This document shows positions 1-7,554 of a stretch of DNA of 64,000 nucleotides, one piece after another. Where the stretch lies: NCBI GenBank assembly GCA_947452455.1, contig CANGBX010000004.1:1-64000 (forward strand), given 5' to 3'. The translations under genes were made by a program, and so were the position numbers. Under the pieces are notes generated by a model that was not told the DNA's origin, searched no databases, and saw nothing but the letters and a program-made list of their open reading frames with translations. Source of the stretch: Beijerinckiaceae bacterium (lineage in GTDB: Bacteria > Pseudomonadota > Alphaproteobacteria > Rhizobiales > Beijerinckiaceae). The stretch's first letter is position 1, and every line of letters starts with the position of its first letter.

Positions 1-164
1 GCCGCAAAGTCTCAGATGAATTTACCGTGCCGCTTTGCGCCACTCACCACCATGAGCTCCACATGCGTGGCAACGAGAAAGACTGGTGGGCCGAAAGACA
101 AATTGAGCCGCTTTCCGTTGCGGAAGATCTATGTAAGGAAAGTTTTCCGACCACAAGGAGCTAA
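1..164 (+). CDS. C-terminal fragment of an HNH-like Cys/His protein (5' end outside window)
   Basis: Reading from base 3, an open frame enters from before the window and stops at TAA 162-164, giving about 53 residues. It contains VPLCATHHHELHMRGNEKDW followed by an acidic and aliphatic tail. The pattern V-P-L-C-x-x-H-H-x-E-L-H followed by a tryptophan pair is, from memory, the end of an HNH-like protein common in Rhizobiales. The catalytic or zinc-binding role is inferred from the Cys/His spacing only. Whether the gene is intact cannot be judged because its start lies outside the window. The overlapping frame that starts at base 16 is not credible as a protein. Confidence 0.55.
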   Translation, partial: RKVSDEFTVPLCATHHHELHMRGNEKDWWAERQIEPLSVAEDLCKESFPTTRS

Positions 165-362
165 ATGTTCAGGCTCGTATGGTTGCGGGGAGGCGCTGCC
201 ACCTCTACCGAACAACTTTGAGATGTTGTGCCCGAGCTTGATCTGAATTGACCAAGATTAGCGGCCACTCAGGGACGCTCCGCACCGATGTTGCGCGACC
301 TTATCAACGAGGCGTGGCTAGACCCCACGAGGTGATCCAATTCGAATATGCAACGACATTTT
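165..362. other. Intergenic stretch with no recognised gene
   Basis: Both strands carry only short frames with unconvincing composition. The stretch lies between the end of the HNH-like fragment and the end of the thiamine operon. The piece near 180-200 begins GGTTGCGGGGA, as some reverse-strand tRNA 3' ends do, but no T-arm or cloverleaf follows. No promoter or terminator could be assigned. Confidence 0.5.
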
Positions 363-1010
363 TCAGCGGGAACCAAAGGAGGGTCCGCATCTCTTGGCTC
401 CATGAATTGCCAACAGAACAGTTCGGATATTAGCGCCAACATCAGCACCCCGCATGGCGGCGCCCATAAGAGCAACGCCTGAAGCGCCTGCCGACATAAC
501 TTCAAGAATATTTTTTGGCTCAACTCCCCCAAGCGCCATAACATGGATATCGAGGGCAGCAGCCGCCGCCAAAGCTGACAATCCAATTTCCGGTCCATAA
601 CCAGGCTTACTTTGTGTCGCAAAGATAGGGCTCAGAGTAACATAATTCGCGCCGAGACTTTTTGCTGCAAGCACATCAGCGAGTGAATGAGCGGATACCC
701 CAATTAGCGCTTCCGCTCCGAGCTTTGCGCGCACTGCCTTAACATCCGTCGACATCGGAAGATGAACTGAGCTCACGCCCACATCACGTGCCAAATCCAC
801 ATCTGCACCGATGCTGAGAACGGCTCGTTTCCCAATCATCTTTTGAATTCGACGCGCGAGTTCAAATCGCTCTACCCGCTCAAGATCCTTATCACGAAAC
901 CAGACCCAGCCCGCACCTGCACTTACAGCCTCATCAATCACATCGAGCAAATCGCGATGAGTGAGATGACGATTTGTAACAATCAGAAGAGGGCTTGGCA
1001 GAAGCGTCAT
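363..1010 (-). CDS. tenI: Thiamine phosphate synthase/TenI family protein, probably a TenI-like thiazole tautomerase
   Basis: This 215-residue TIM-barrel protein is the last gene of the thiO-thiS-thiG operon and overlaps the end of thiG by 4 bases. It carries the family pattern FRDKD near residue 38, a VSAHS segment near 105, [13 protein letters not shown] near 126-138, and a C-terminal GGV phosphate-binding loop. True ThiE proteins usually show an Asn-Asp-Arg segment, a GQED-type segment and a TPTK-type segment. Here the first is replaced by IGADVDLA, the second by HLPMSTD, and the third by TQSK. The pattern resembles B. subtilis TenI, which aromatises the thiazole product of ThiG, and a tautomerase beside thiG makes sense. 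An active ThiE role is not excluded. Confidence 0.8.
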   Translation of the reverse strand: MTLLPSPLLIVTNRHLTHRDLLDVIDEAVSAGAGWVWFRDKDLERVERFELARRIQKMIGKRAVLSIGADVDLARDVGVSSVHLPMSTDVKAVRAKLGAEALIGVSAHSLADVLAAKSLGANYVTLSPIFATQSKPGYGPEIGLSALAAAAALDIHVMALGGVEPKNILEVMSAGASGVALMGAAMRGADVGANIRTVLLAIHGAKRCGPSFGSR

Positions 1011-1774
1011 GAACCCACCAATCCCATTTGTGGGCTTGAGGGCTCTGCACGCCCGCGCCGCGGTATGCGCCCAGCTCGATAGGCCAAGCGTCCGGACTGC
1101 ACTGCATGTTTCATAGCACCCGCCATCAGTACAGGATCATCAGATTTGGCGACTGCCGTATTGAGCAAAACGGCCGATGCGCCAAGCTCCATTGCAATCA
1201 CAGCATCTGATGCGGTTCCGATACCAGCATCTACGATGACAGGAACCGGTGAGCGCTTGCAAATATGTTCGATGTTTGCGGGATTGGCGACGCCTAGCCC
1301 CGATCCGATCATCGAGCCCATCGGCATGACGGCTGCAGCCCCGGCATCTGCCAGCCGCATGCACAAAACCGGATCATCATTGCAATAAGGCAAAACAACG
1401 AAACCCATATCAACGAGTTTTCTTGTGGCTTGCAGCAATTCACTAGTGTCGGGATAAAGCGTCTCCCGATCACCAATCACCTCCAGCTTGATCCAGTTTG
1501 TCTCCAGGGCCTCTCGTGCAAGTTCAGCTGTGAGAATGGCGTCACGGGCTGTTTCGCATCCCGCTGTATTTGGCAATAATCGATATTTCGAAAGAAGTTC
1601 AATGGTATCTGTGCCATGCCCTTCCAGTGAAATTCGTCGGATCGAGACTGTGACCACTTCACATCCGCTCACTTGAACTGCGTCACGCAGAATTCTCTGG
1701 CTTGGATAACCAGCAGTTCCGAGAAGTAAACGCGAGCTCAGGGTCACGCCAGCGATCACAAATTCATCTTTCAT
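1007..1774 (-). CDS. thiG: Thiazole synthase ThiG
   Basis: This 255-residue protein matches ThiG along its whole length. ThiG condenses 1-deoxy-D-xylulose 5-phosphate, dehydroglycine from ThiO and ThiS thiocarboxylate sulfur into the thiazole phosphate of thiamine, in the cytosol. The Schiff-base lysine region (IKLEVIGD near residue 95), the PYCNDDP segment, the [11 protein letters not shown] phosphate-binding loop and the [10 protein letters not shown] motif are all present. It starts two bases after the thiS stop codon and overlaps the TenI-like gene by 4 bases. It is expected to be controlled by the TPP riboswitch upstream of thiO. Confidence 0.96.
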   Translation of the reverse strand: MKDEFVIAGVTLSSRLLLGTAGYPSQRILRDAVQVSGCEVVTVSIRRISLEGHGTDTIELLSKYRLLPNTAGCETARDAILTAELAREALETNWIKLEVIGDRETLYPDTSELLQATRKLVDMGFVVLPYCNDDPVLCMRLADAGAAAVMPMGSMIGSGLGVANPANIEHICKRSPVPVIVDAGIGTASDAVIAMELGASAVLLNTAVAKSDDPVLMAGAMKHAVQSGRLAYRAGRIPRRGRAEPSSPQMGLVGS

Positions 1775-1775
1775 A

Positions 1776-1988
1776 TTAACCTCCCGACATCGCTCGCACG
1801 ATTTCTATTTTATCGTTGGTGTTAATGGATGTTGTTGACCATTCACGCTTTGGGACGAGAGCGCCATTTCTGGCGATGGCAAATCCTCTTGAGGAATCGA
1901 GCTCACGCTCGGCCTGCTCCCTGTTCCAGAGATCCTGAATGGTGAAGCAGTCAACCTCAGTATTCTTGCCATTGAGATAGATCTTCAT
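1776..1988 (-). CDS. thiS: Sulfur carrier protein ThiS
   Basis: This 70-residue ubiquitin-like protein begins MKIYLNG and ends in the Gly-Gly tail (RAMSGG) that ThiF adenylates and that carries the thiocarboxylate to ThiG. The length and beta-grasp pattern fit ThiS. Its start overlaps the thiO stop by 4 bases, and thiG begins 2 bases after it, so the three are translationally coupled. No thiF is present in the window, so the adenylating enzyme must be encoded elsewhere. Confidence 0.95.
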   Translation of the reverse strand: MKIYLNGKNTEVDCFTIQDLWNREQAERELDSSRGFAIARNGALVPKREWSTTSINTNDKIEIVRAMSGG

Positions 1989-3214
1989 GATGCGCTTCCG
2001 AAACGTTGGAGGTTTAGAGGCTCCGCAGAATGAGGGATGTCTTGCCCTAAGGCGTAAGCAACAAGAGCATCGGCAGTCGATGGTGCCAGCAAAATGCCAT
2101 TGCGATGGTGACCAACCGCCAGCAGCAAGCCGGGCACTCCAGAGGCTCCGAGAATTGGTGCATCATCCTGTGATGTTGGACGAAAGCCAGACCAGACAGC
2201 CTCGAGCGCAATATCTTCGAGTGCTGGCAAGGCGCGACGCGACGCCTCCAGCAGGGCAAAGAGGCCACCAACGGTCACATCAGGATTAAAGCCTGCTTCC
2301 TCGACCGTCGCACCTACAATCAATCGACCACCTGATTTTTGGGCCATATGCACCTGCTCCGTCCAGATAACGTGCTGCAGCAAGGGAGGATGTCTCTCAG
2401 GTATACGCAGGCAGATAGACTGGCCGCGCAGGGGGCGAATTGGAATTTTAAGTGATTGAGGAAGAAATGATCTGCGGCCAGCGTCGGCACCCGTTGTCAC
2501 AATGACGAGAGGTGCACGACACTCACGCTTCCCTGAAATAATGCCATCAACAGCACCTGCTTGCATCACGAGACTATCGACTGACGCTTCTTCAATAATC
2601 GCTACACCAGCCCCACGCGCCGCCTTCTCAAGCGCTGGAATGAGAAGCCGAGGATCAATCTGAAAATCGAGCGGACAAAAAATCCCAGCATTAACGGAGG
2701 GCCTTAGCCCACCCTCAAGCTCGCGCACAGCCTCTCCGCTCAGCCACTGCACTGACAGGCCCGCTTTAGCCTGCATTTCAAAACGACTTCGTAGATGCGC
2801 TGTTTCATCACGCGTCAAAGAGACGAGAAGTGTGCCGCTCTTGTCAAAATCCAAATCCATTCCTGAGCCCTGCTCTAGCTCAGTCGCAAAGGTCTCCCAG
2901 CGCCGCTGGCTCTCAAGGGCAAATGCAATCAGGATCTCCCCACCGGCCTCATATTCAGCGGCAGCTGCCAACATGCCTGTGGCTGCAAGGCTGGCACCTG
3001 AGCCAATCCTGGCCTTTTCGATCACCACAACTTTTTGCCCCAGAAGCGCCAGTCGCCAGGCAATCGAGAGGCCGATGATACCACCCCCCACAATGATGAC
3101 ATCCGCGCGGACGGGCAGGTCTTGTCCGGCCACCGGCACTGTGGTCGAGCGCAACTCTTCAGGCGAAAACAGTCGCTGGCCAGCCAAGATTTCAATGGAG
3201 GTGTTCTGATACAT
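1985..3214 (-). CDS. thiO: Glycine oxidase ThiO
   Basis: ThiO is an FAD enzyme that oxidises glycine to the imine used by ThiG in the aerobic route to the thiamine thiazole. From the ATG at 3214 the protein has 409 residues. The dinucleotide-binding motif VIIVGGGIIGLSIAWRLA lies near residues 40-57 and an ADAGRRS segment in the middle. The C-terminal part carries GLLLAVGHHRNGILLAP, as in DAO-family oxidases. An upstream in-frame extension to 3382 was rejected because it runs through the conserved TPP riboswitch. No strong Shine-Dalgarno sequence precedes 3214, which may reflect riboswitch control of translation. It is the first gene of thiO-thiS-thiG-tenI. Confidence 0.93.
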   Translation of the reverse strand: MYQNTSIEILAGQRLFSPEELRSTTVPVAGQDLPVRADVIIVGGGIIGLSIAWRLALLGQKVVVIEKARIGSGASLAATGMLAAAAEYEAGGEILIAFALESQRRWETFATELEQGSGMDLDFDKSGTLLVSLTRDETAHLRSRFEMQAKAGLSVQWLSGEAVRELEGGLRPSVNAGIFCPLDFQIDPRLLIPALEKAARGAGVAIIEEASVDSLVMQAGAVDGIISGKRECRAPLVIVTTGADAGRRSFLPQSLKIPIRPLRGQSICLRIPERHPPLLQHVIWTEQVHMAQKSGGRLIVGATVEEAGFNPDVTVGGLFALLEASRRALPALEDIALEAVWSGFRPTSQDDAPILGASGVPGLLLAVGHHRNGILLAPSTADALVAYALGQDIPHSAEPLNLQRFGSAS

Positions 3215-3256
3215 ACCAAAGCTGCCAAAAAAGGCGCAACGGTCGCAGGTATCGAG

Positions 3257-3376
3257 AAAGGCTCCGATCCCTACGCCGGTGCTAACCGGGTCAGGTTCGA
3301 AGGATTTCCGCGCTGACAATCTCGTTAAAAAGACTGTCCAGCGGTTTCTCAGCCTCTTGTCGAGGATCTCCCTGGA
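3257..3376 (-). promoter_or_regulatory. TPP riboswitch (THI element)
   Basis: Read on the minus strand, the segment holds the pyrimidine-sensing GGCTGAGA (about 3342-3350), then AACCTGACCCGGTTAGCACC and GGCGTAGGGA near 3300-3268, the two halves of the conserved aptamer. It ends about 45 bases before the thiO start. TPP binding is expected to switch off the operon, by Shine-Dalgarno sequestration or early termination. A short T-rich run lies between aptamer and start codon. The identification rests directly on the conserved sequence. Confidence 0.95.
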
Positions 3377-3668
3377 ACACATTCTTGTTGGGCGAGGAGA
3401 CCCAACAAGTCAACCCCCGAGACCTCTAATGCGGAAGCCCCCATCGCAGGTCAAAGCTCAATGACAGCCCGAATAATATACTTATCAATACTGATTAGGT
3501 CTGCGACAACGAGCACATCAAAACAAAAAACGTCCTAAAGCTTTTACTCACGGGGCGTTTTGGATTTTGTTTATTTTTAGGATTTGGTTGCTCGGAGATG
3601 CAACAACACCTGTTTGACCCCACCATGCCGCGCGCTTACGCTACGTCATGCGTAACGCGCGGAAGCAC
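3377..3668. other. Divergent intergenic region upstream of the thiamine operon
   Basis: There is no gene in this stretch. On the minus strand, TTGTCG and GATAAG with a 17-base spacer (about 3508-3480) could be the -35 and -10 boxes for the thiamine operon, but the match is moderate. Between 3525 and 3592 lies an AT-rich imperfect inverted repeat, in which AAAACAAAAAACG pairs loosely with CGTTTTGGATTTTGTTT. Its role is unknown; it might be a weak terminator or a regulatory hairpin. Confidence 0.4.
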
Positions 3669-3929
3669 ATGCAAAAATTACTTTTGCTCTCAATTCTGAT
3701 CGGGATGGGCTGGGCCTCCGCCGCGCTGGCCGGCGATCCGAACCTGTGCGCCATGCAGGCGCGTGACTATGCCAATGTCATGGCCCCGCGCACCGGCGCC
3801 CCCGCCCTCAAGCAGCAACCCGGTCTGCCCGTGCCGAACCAGCGCGACCAGCGGCCAGAGGACGTGCGCATGGTGCCCAATCAGGACGCCTACCGGCGCG
3901 CCTATGAGGCGTGCATGAGCCGCGGCTAG
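3669..3929 (+). CDS. Small secreted protein of unknown function
   Basis: From the ATG at 3669 the protein has 86 residues. The first 21 or so form a signal peptide (MQKLLLLSILIGMGWASAALA, cut after Ala-Leu-Ala). The mature part has two cysteines, a proline- and glutamine-rich centre and a C-terminal YRRAYEACMSRG helix. The start at 3669 is preceded by GGAAG. An upstream ATG at 3648 has no ribosome site and would put charged residues before the signal peptide. I do not recognise the family. It stands alone, converging with the acetyltransferase gene 5 bases away. A periplasmic location is inferred. Confidence 0.65.
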   Translation: MQKLLLLSILIGMGWASAALAGDPNLCAMQARDYANVMAPRTGAPALKQQPGLPVPNQRDQRPEDVRMVPNQDAYRRAYEACMSRG

Positions 3930-3934
3930 GCCGC

Positions 3935-4198
3935 TCAGGCCAGAAGATCGGCATAATCAAGATGACGGCTGAACCAGGCCACGGCATAGCCGCACAATGG
4001 GGTCACGGCCTGTCCGTGAGCTCGAGCATAGTCAGCTATCTCCTGCATCAGGCGAGCAGCCTCTCCCGTCCCGCGGAGCGGTCTTGGCGCCTCGACATGG
4101 GTAATCAGTAAGCGCCCGACCGCGTGGCGGAAATTGGCGAAGACGACCTCGTCCTCGACCAACCTCTCAAACCGCATGAGAGCCTCGTTCACCTGCAT
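3935..4198 (-). CDS. Small GNAT-like N-acetyltransferase domain protein (COG2388/YjdJ type)
   Basis: This 87-residue protein has the short GNAT-like fold of COG2388. It shows LITHVEAPRPLRGTGEAARL, where R-G-T-G is the acetyl-CoA phosphate loop, then a helix (MQEIADYARAHG) and the typical ending PLCGYAVAWFSRHLDYADLL with its conserved cysteine. Family members are commonly single-domain proteins of 90-100 residues. The substrate is unknown. The gene is monocistronic as far as visible and converges on the small secreted protein. Confidence 0.85.
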   Translation of the reverse strand: MQVNEALMRFERLVEDEVVFANFRHAVGRLLITHVEAPRPLRGTGEAARLMQEIADYARAHGQAVTPLCGYAVAWFSRHLDYADLLA

Positions 4199-4391
4199 GC
4201 AACGCCCCCGCTTTGCCTCATTCCTTCGGCCAAGGCCGCCAGAATGATCCCCAAAAGGGGGATCTGGTAGTTAAAGCATAACCTTTTTAAGCCGTTATTA
4301 GAACGGAAGCCTGTCCTGCGTCTGGTTCACGGGGCCTTGGCCTCTGCCCGGCGCTGGCTGGGCTTGTGTTGCGTTCCGGGTTTGTGCGTCC

Positions 4392-5228
4392 ATGGCTCAT
4401 CCGCTTGTCGGAAAATACGAAACAACCGACCTCACCGCGCTTTCGCCGGAGGATCGGGTTTTCGCACGCACGGAAATCAAAGACGCGCTCTCGGGGAAGA
4501 GTAAGTCGAAACTGAGCCCTGAGGACCGCGTTATCCTTCTCCGACTCTGGATGGAGACGTTCGAGCGCGCGGCACAGCCTCCTACGGCGGCTGAAATTGC
4601 CAATGGTCCTGCACCAGTTGCACCTCGCGAAAAAACACCCGCCAAAACCGCTTCGCGCCGCATGCCCAGCGTGCAAATCCCGAAATTTACGACCGTTCGC
4701 GCAATCTTCCGCGCACTTGCTATTCTGCGCCTTCCTGATCTCATTTTCATCTGCTTCTGCGGAGCCATCACGACTTTCGTGATTATGCTGGGTGCGCACG
4801 CCATGCAGGAAGCGCTCCGTATCGAAGCAGTCAAACGAGAGGCCGAGGTCGTAGTTGCCTGGATCAAAGAGAATGGCGGCGATAAGCGAGCGGAAGAAAC
4901 TTTCAATCCTGCAGCTTGCATCAAAACTTCAAATGAAAACTGGAAGGGCTGCCTTACTGCAATGACCTCTGAAGGTGGGCCCTTTGCAAATAAGAAAAAC
5001 CATTTTGAAAATGGTCGCGATTTCTTTGCTGCTAAATGCGATATGAGCAACCCTGATACGGTCGGGACGATCATTGTTGAAAGAGGCTCAGTGCCGCTAG
5101 GCTCTACCGCTCTCACCTATACAGCCTTTGACGGAACTGAAAGCATTGCCAAGGACCTGACGCTGCGCGTCATCGTCTGTGGTCGCGGCTTCCATCTGAT
5201 CAAAGTCGCGACAGACTTGACCTTCTGA
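4392..5228 (+). CDS. Single-pass membrane protein of unknown function, upstream of ion channel
   Basis: The 278-residue protein starts with a soluble, charged N-terminus in which LSPEDRV occurs twice (near 17 and 41). A Pro/Ala-rich linker follows, then one predicted membrane helix around residues 114-136. The C-terminal domain of about 140 residues is probably periplasmic and has four or five cysteines that could form disulfides. I do not recognise the family. It ends 11 bases before the ion channel gene on the same strand, so the two are probably co-transcribed and it may be an accessory subunit. There is no good Shine-Dalgarno sequence before 4392, so the start is uncertain. Confidence 0.75.
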   Translation: MAHPLVGKYETTDLTALSPEDRVFARTEIKDALSGKSKSKLSPEDRVILLRLWMETFERAAQPPTAAEIANGPAPVAPREKTPAKTASRRMPSVQIPKFTTVRAIFRALAILRLPDLIFICFCGAITTFVIMLGAHAMQEALRIEAVKREAEVVVAWIKENGGDKRAEETFNPAACIKTSNENWKGCLTAMTSEGGPFANKKNHFENGRDFFAAKCDMSNPDTVGTIIVERGSVPLGSTALTYTAFDGTESIAKDLTLRVIVCGRGFHLIKVATDLTF

Positions 5229-5239
5229 AGGATGAGCCA

Positions 5240-6967
5240 ATGAGCACCCCGACGAAGGACACAACACCTGAGAGCGCCACCGCAACAACTGCGCCTGCGC
5301 CAAAAAAAGCACCGGTGAAGCCGCAAAAGCCTGCGGGCAAGCCGCTGCGTCGCATCGTTTATGAATGGCTTTACAAGCCTAAAGGTGGCGTGCCGACCAG
5401 CAAAAATTTTGAAAACTATCTCTCCATTCTGATCATTGCGAATGTCGCGAGCATGATCTTGGAGACGATTCCGGCCCTCGCGCCTTATGAACGCTGGCTC
5501 CACCTTTTTGAAAATATCTCAATCGGCATCTTTACCGGCGAATATCTTATTCGTCTGCTCATTGCGCCCGAAGATCCTGATTTTAAAGAGGCCAAAAGCC
5601 CACGCCTGAAATATCTTTGTTCGTTCTTTGCCATTATCGACGCGTTGGTGATTGTGCCCTTTTTCATGGGCTCTATGGCACCTTTTGATTTGCGTTTCTT
5701 GCGTATTTTGCGCCTGCTCAAGCTGCTGCGCATTTTGCTTCCAGCTTTTGAAGAATTTCGTCAACTCAACGAGGGGCGCACATTTCGACAGCGCATCCAT
5801 GCGCTTGTCTTTCCGAGCCCTTATGGTGGTCAATTACACCATTTCTTCGACCTCTTTATCGTAGTTTGGGTGCTGATTTCCGTTCTCGCCGTGATTTTGG
5901 AATCGGTTGATTCAATCCATTACAATCTGTCGGTCGAGTTTATCGTGCTCGACGCCGTTGCCGTGCTCGTCTTCTCGTTTGAATATATGATGCGCCTCTA
6001 TTCCTGCGTCGAGGAACCGCGCTTTCAGCGCACAATAGTCGGTCGCTTGAGTTATGCATCCAAGCCTGTTGCTGTTATCGACTTTCTTGCGATCATTCCG
6101 TTCTTCCTGGAAGTCTTCCTGCATCATTTGATCGACTTGCGCTTCTTGCGTTCGTTCCGATTGATGCGTCTGTTCAAACTCGCGCGTTATACTGGCTCCA
6201 CGAATACGCTTTTTGCTATCATACGTCGCGAAGCGCCGATTCTAGCAACAACAGCCTTTACTCTGATGCTTCTTGTCGTGTTGGTCGCCAGCCTTGGCTA
6301 TCTCTTCGAGCATGAAGCGCAGCCAGAAAAATTTGAAAATATTCCGACATCGATTTACTGGGCGGTGATCACACTGGCTTCGGTTGGGTATGGTGATATT
6401 TCGCCCATTACTCCCCTGGGCCGCATGATGACGACCTTGATGGCGCTCATCGGCCTTGGCCTGTTTGCGATCCCTGCATCCATTCTCTCATCAGCCTTTA
6501 CCCAAGAACTGCAATCGCAGCGCCAAGCCATTGAGAACCAGCTCTTTGATATGCTCGCTGACGGAGTCCTGTCCGAGGAAGAGCTTGTCGAAGTCAAAGC
6601 CCTCGCCCGAAAAATGAATATGTCGGAAGAGCAGCTTGAGATTTTGATCGATAAAGCCAAGCGCGAATCCGAAGAGCGGGCACGCAATGACATTTTTATT
6701 CCCGCTGATTTTCTGGCAGTTCACTCAAATATTGCCGCCGCCCAGTACCGCGTCTTGTTTGAACAGATCAAGCGCATCGCGCATTTACCCAATGCATCGG
6801 ATATTTCCCGTCACCTCTTGACGAGCCATGATGTTGGCGATGTTGAGCGCAATCTCTGGCATGCTTTGCATGGGCCGCAGAACAAATCGGGCGGATTGGC
6901 AGAACCAAAACCAGCGCCCAAAAAGAAGACGAAACCACCAAAGGCGGAGCCTTCACCGAGCTCATAA
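5240..6967 (+). CDS. Voltage-gated potassium-channel-like protein with two voltage-sensor domains and one pore
   Basis: 575 residues. A proline- and lysine-rich N-terminus (1-45) precedes four membrane helices ending in the arginine-rich S4-like LRFLRILRLLKLLRIL (about 57-166). About 35 residues later a second four-helix block ends in a similar S4 (LRFLRSFRLMRLFKLAR, near 300-316). The pore follows, with selectivity filter TLASVGYGD (378-386) and the inner helix. The C-terminal 150 residues are soluble and acidic to helical, with a Lys/Pro tail. Filter and S4 charges indicate a K+-selective voltage-gated channel of the inner membrane. The first voltage-sensor block has no pore after it, giving the order VSD-VSD-pore. 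AAGGA precedes the ATG. Confidence 0.9.
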   Translation: MSTPTKDTTPESATATTAPAPKKAPVKPQKPAGKPLRRIVYEWLYKPKGGVPTSKNFENYLSILIIANVASMILETIPALAPYERWLHLFENISIGIFTGEYLIRLLIAPEDPDFKEAKSPRLKYLCSFFAIIDALVIVPFFMGSMAPFDLRFLRILRLLKLLRILLPAFEEFRQLNEGRTFRQRIHALVFPSPYGGQLHHFFDLFIVVWVLISVLAVILESVDSIHYNLSVEFIVLDAVAVLVFSFEYMMRLYSCVEEPRFQRTIVGRLSYASKPVAVIDFLAIIPFFLEVFLHHLIDLRFLRSFRLMRLFKLARYTGSTNTLFAIIRREAPILATTAFTLMLLVVLVASLGYLFEHEAQPEKFENIPTSIYWAVITLASVGYGDISPITPLGRMMTTLMALIGLGLFAIPASILSSAFTQELQSQRQAIENQLFDMLADGVLSEEELVEVKALARKMNMSEEQLEILIDKAKRESEERARNDIFIPADFLAVHSNIAAAQYRVLFEQIKRIAHLPNASDISRHLLTSHDVGDVERNLWHALHGPQNKSGGLAEPKPAPKKKTKPPKAEPSPSS

Positions 6968-6984
6968 CAGCTTGGCCGGAGCCA

Positions 6985-7311
6985 TTAATTCCGGCAGCTA
7001 TCCTCAACGACACTGCCGTTGCCATAGAAATAGCGCACCCATTTCTCGCGCCCGAATAAGGCGAGCGCGTCACGCTCTCCGAAATGCGTCAGAACAGAGG
7101 TCCAAATCAGGGCGCCATCTTCATCGACCTGTGTGCGTTTGATCTTCCAAGGCGGCGCAAACTGCGGATTATTATTGGTGAATGCATTGCGCCCGGCGTC
7201 ATAAACGACAAGGTAGACGCCCTTTTCACCGCGACAAGTCATGCGAAATTCTTGCGCACGCACTGCCGTGCCCATCATGAGCGTTGCAAAAAAGACGGCA
7301 CAAATTCTCAC
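6985..7311 (-). CDS. Small secreted protein of unknown function
   Basis: With a GTG start at 7311 (preceded by AGGGG at good spacing) the protein has 108 residues. It opens with a signal peptide (VRICAVFFATLMMGTAVRAQ) cut after the R-A-Q. The mature part (about 88 residues) has two cysteines, one in MTCRGEKG near its start and one in the last four residues, suggesting a disulfide-closed beta domain. In-frame ATG and GTG codons further upstream lack a ribosome site. I do not recognise the family. It converges on the ion channel gene 17 bases away. Confidence 0.7.
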   Translation of the reverse strand: MRICAVFFATLMMGTAVRAQEFRMTCRGEKGVYLVVYDAGRNAFTNNNPQFAPPWKIKRTQVDEDGALIWTSVLTHFGERDALALFGREKWVRYFYGNGSVVEDSCRN

Positions 7312-7421
7312 GAAGAGACCCCTCACTGAATCAGAGCGTCTATATTGCTTGGGCGGCTCCACAGGGTCAATGCATCCTTGTCAGGCTTATCAGGTAGATA
7401 TCTCATGTCTCATGGCCCAAA

Positions 7422-7460
7422 GCGGGGATTTGAATAAGAGGGCGCGGGAATTGGATTGGC
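7422..7460 (+). repeat. Two direct copies of a G-rich/AT element upstream of the FAD monooxygenase
   Basis: GCGGGGATTTGAATAAG at 7422 and GCGGGAATTGGATTGGC at 7444 are related sequences 22 bases apart, about 95-130 bases upstream of the start at 7555. A very similar pair sits at 10789-10825, before the SGNH hydrolase. The spacing of two helical turns suggests a dimeric regulator, but no consensus of a known protein is recognised. Confidence 0.4.
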
Positions 7461-7554
7461 TTTCGTAGGCGCGCACGTCATTTTAGGGTCGAAAGATCAC
7501 GGAGCTTTGACTTCGAAGAAAACCCACGGGTCTATGGCCCCAAGGAGGACATAA

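Noticed and set aside
180-245. tRNA or tRNA fragment on the minus strand
   Set aside because: Only a short GGTTGCGGGGA resemblance is present. No anticodon, T-arm or paired stems can be drawn.
3215-3382. N-terminal extension of ThiO to 3382
   Set aside because: It runs through the conserved TPP riboswitch, whose bases explain the sequence better than a coding region.
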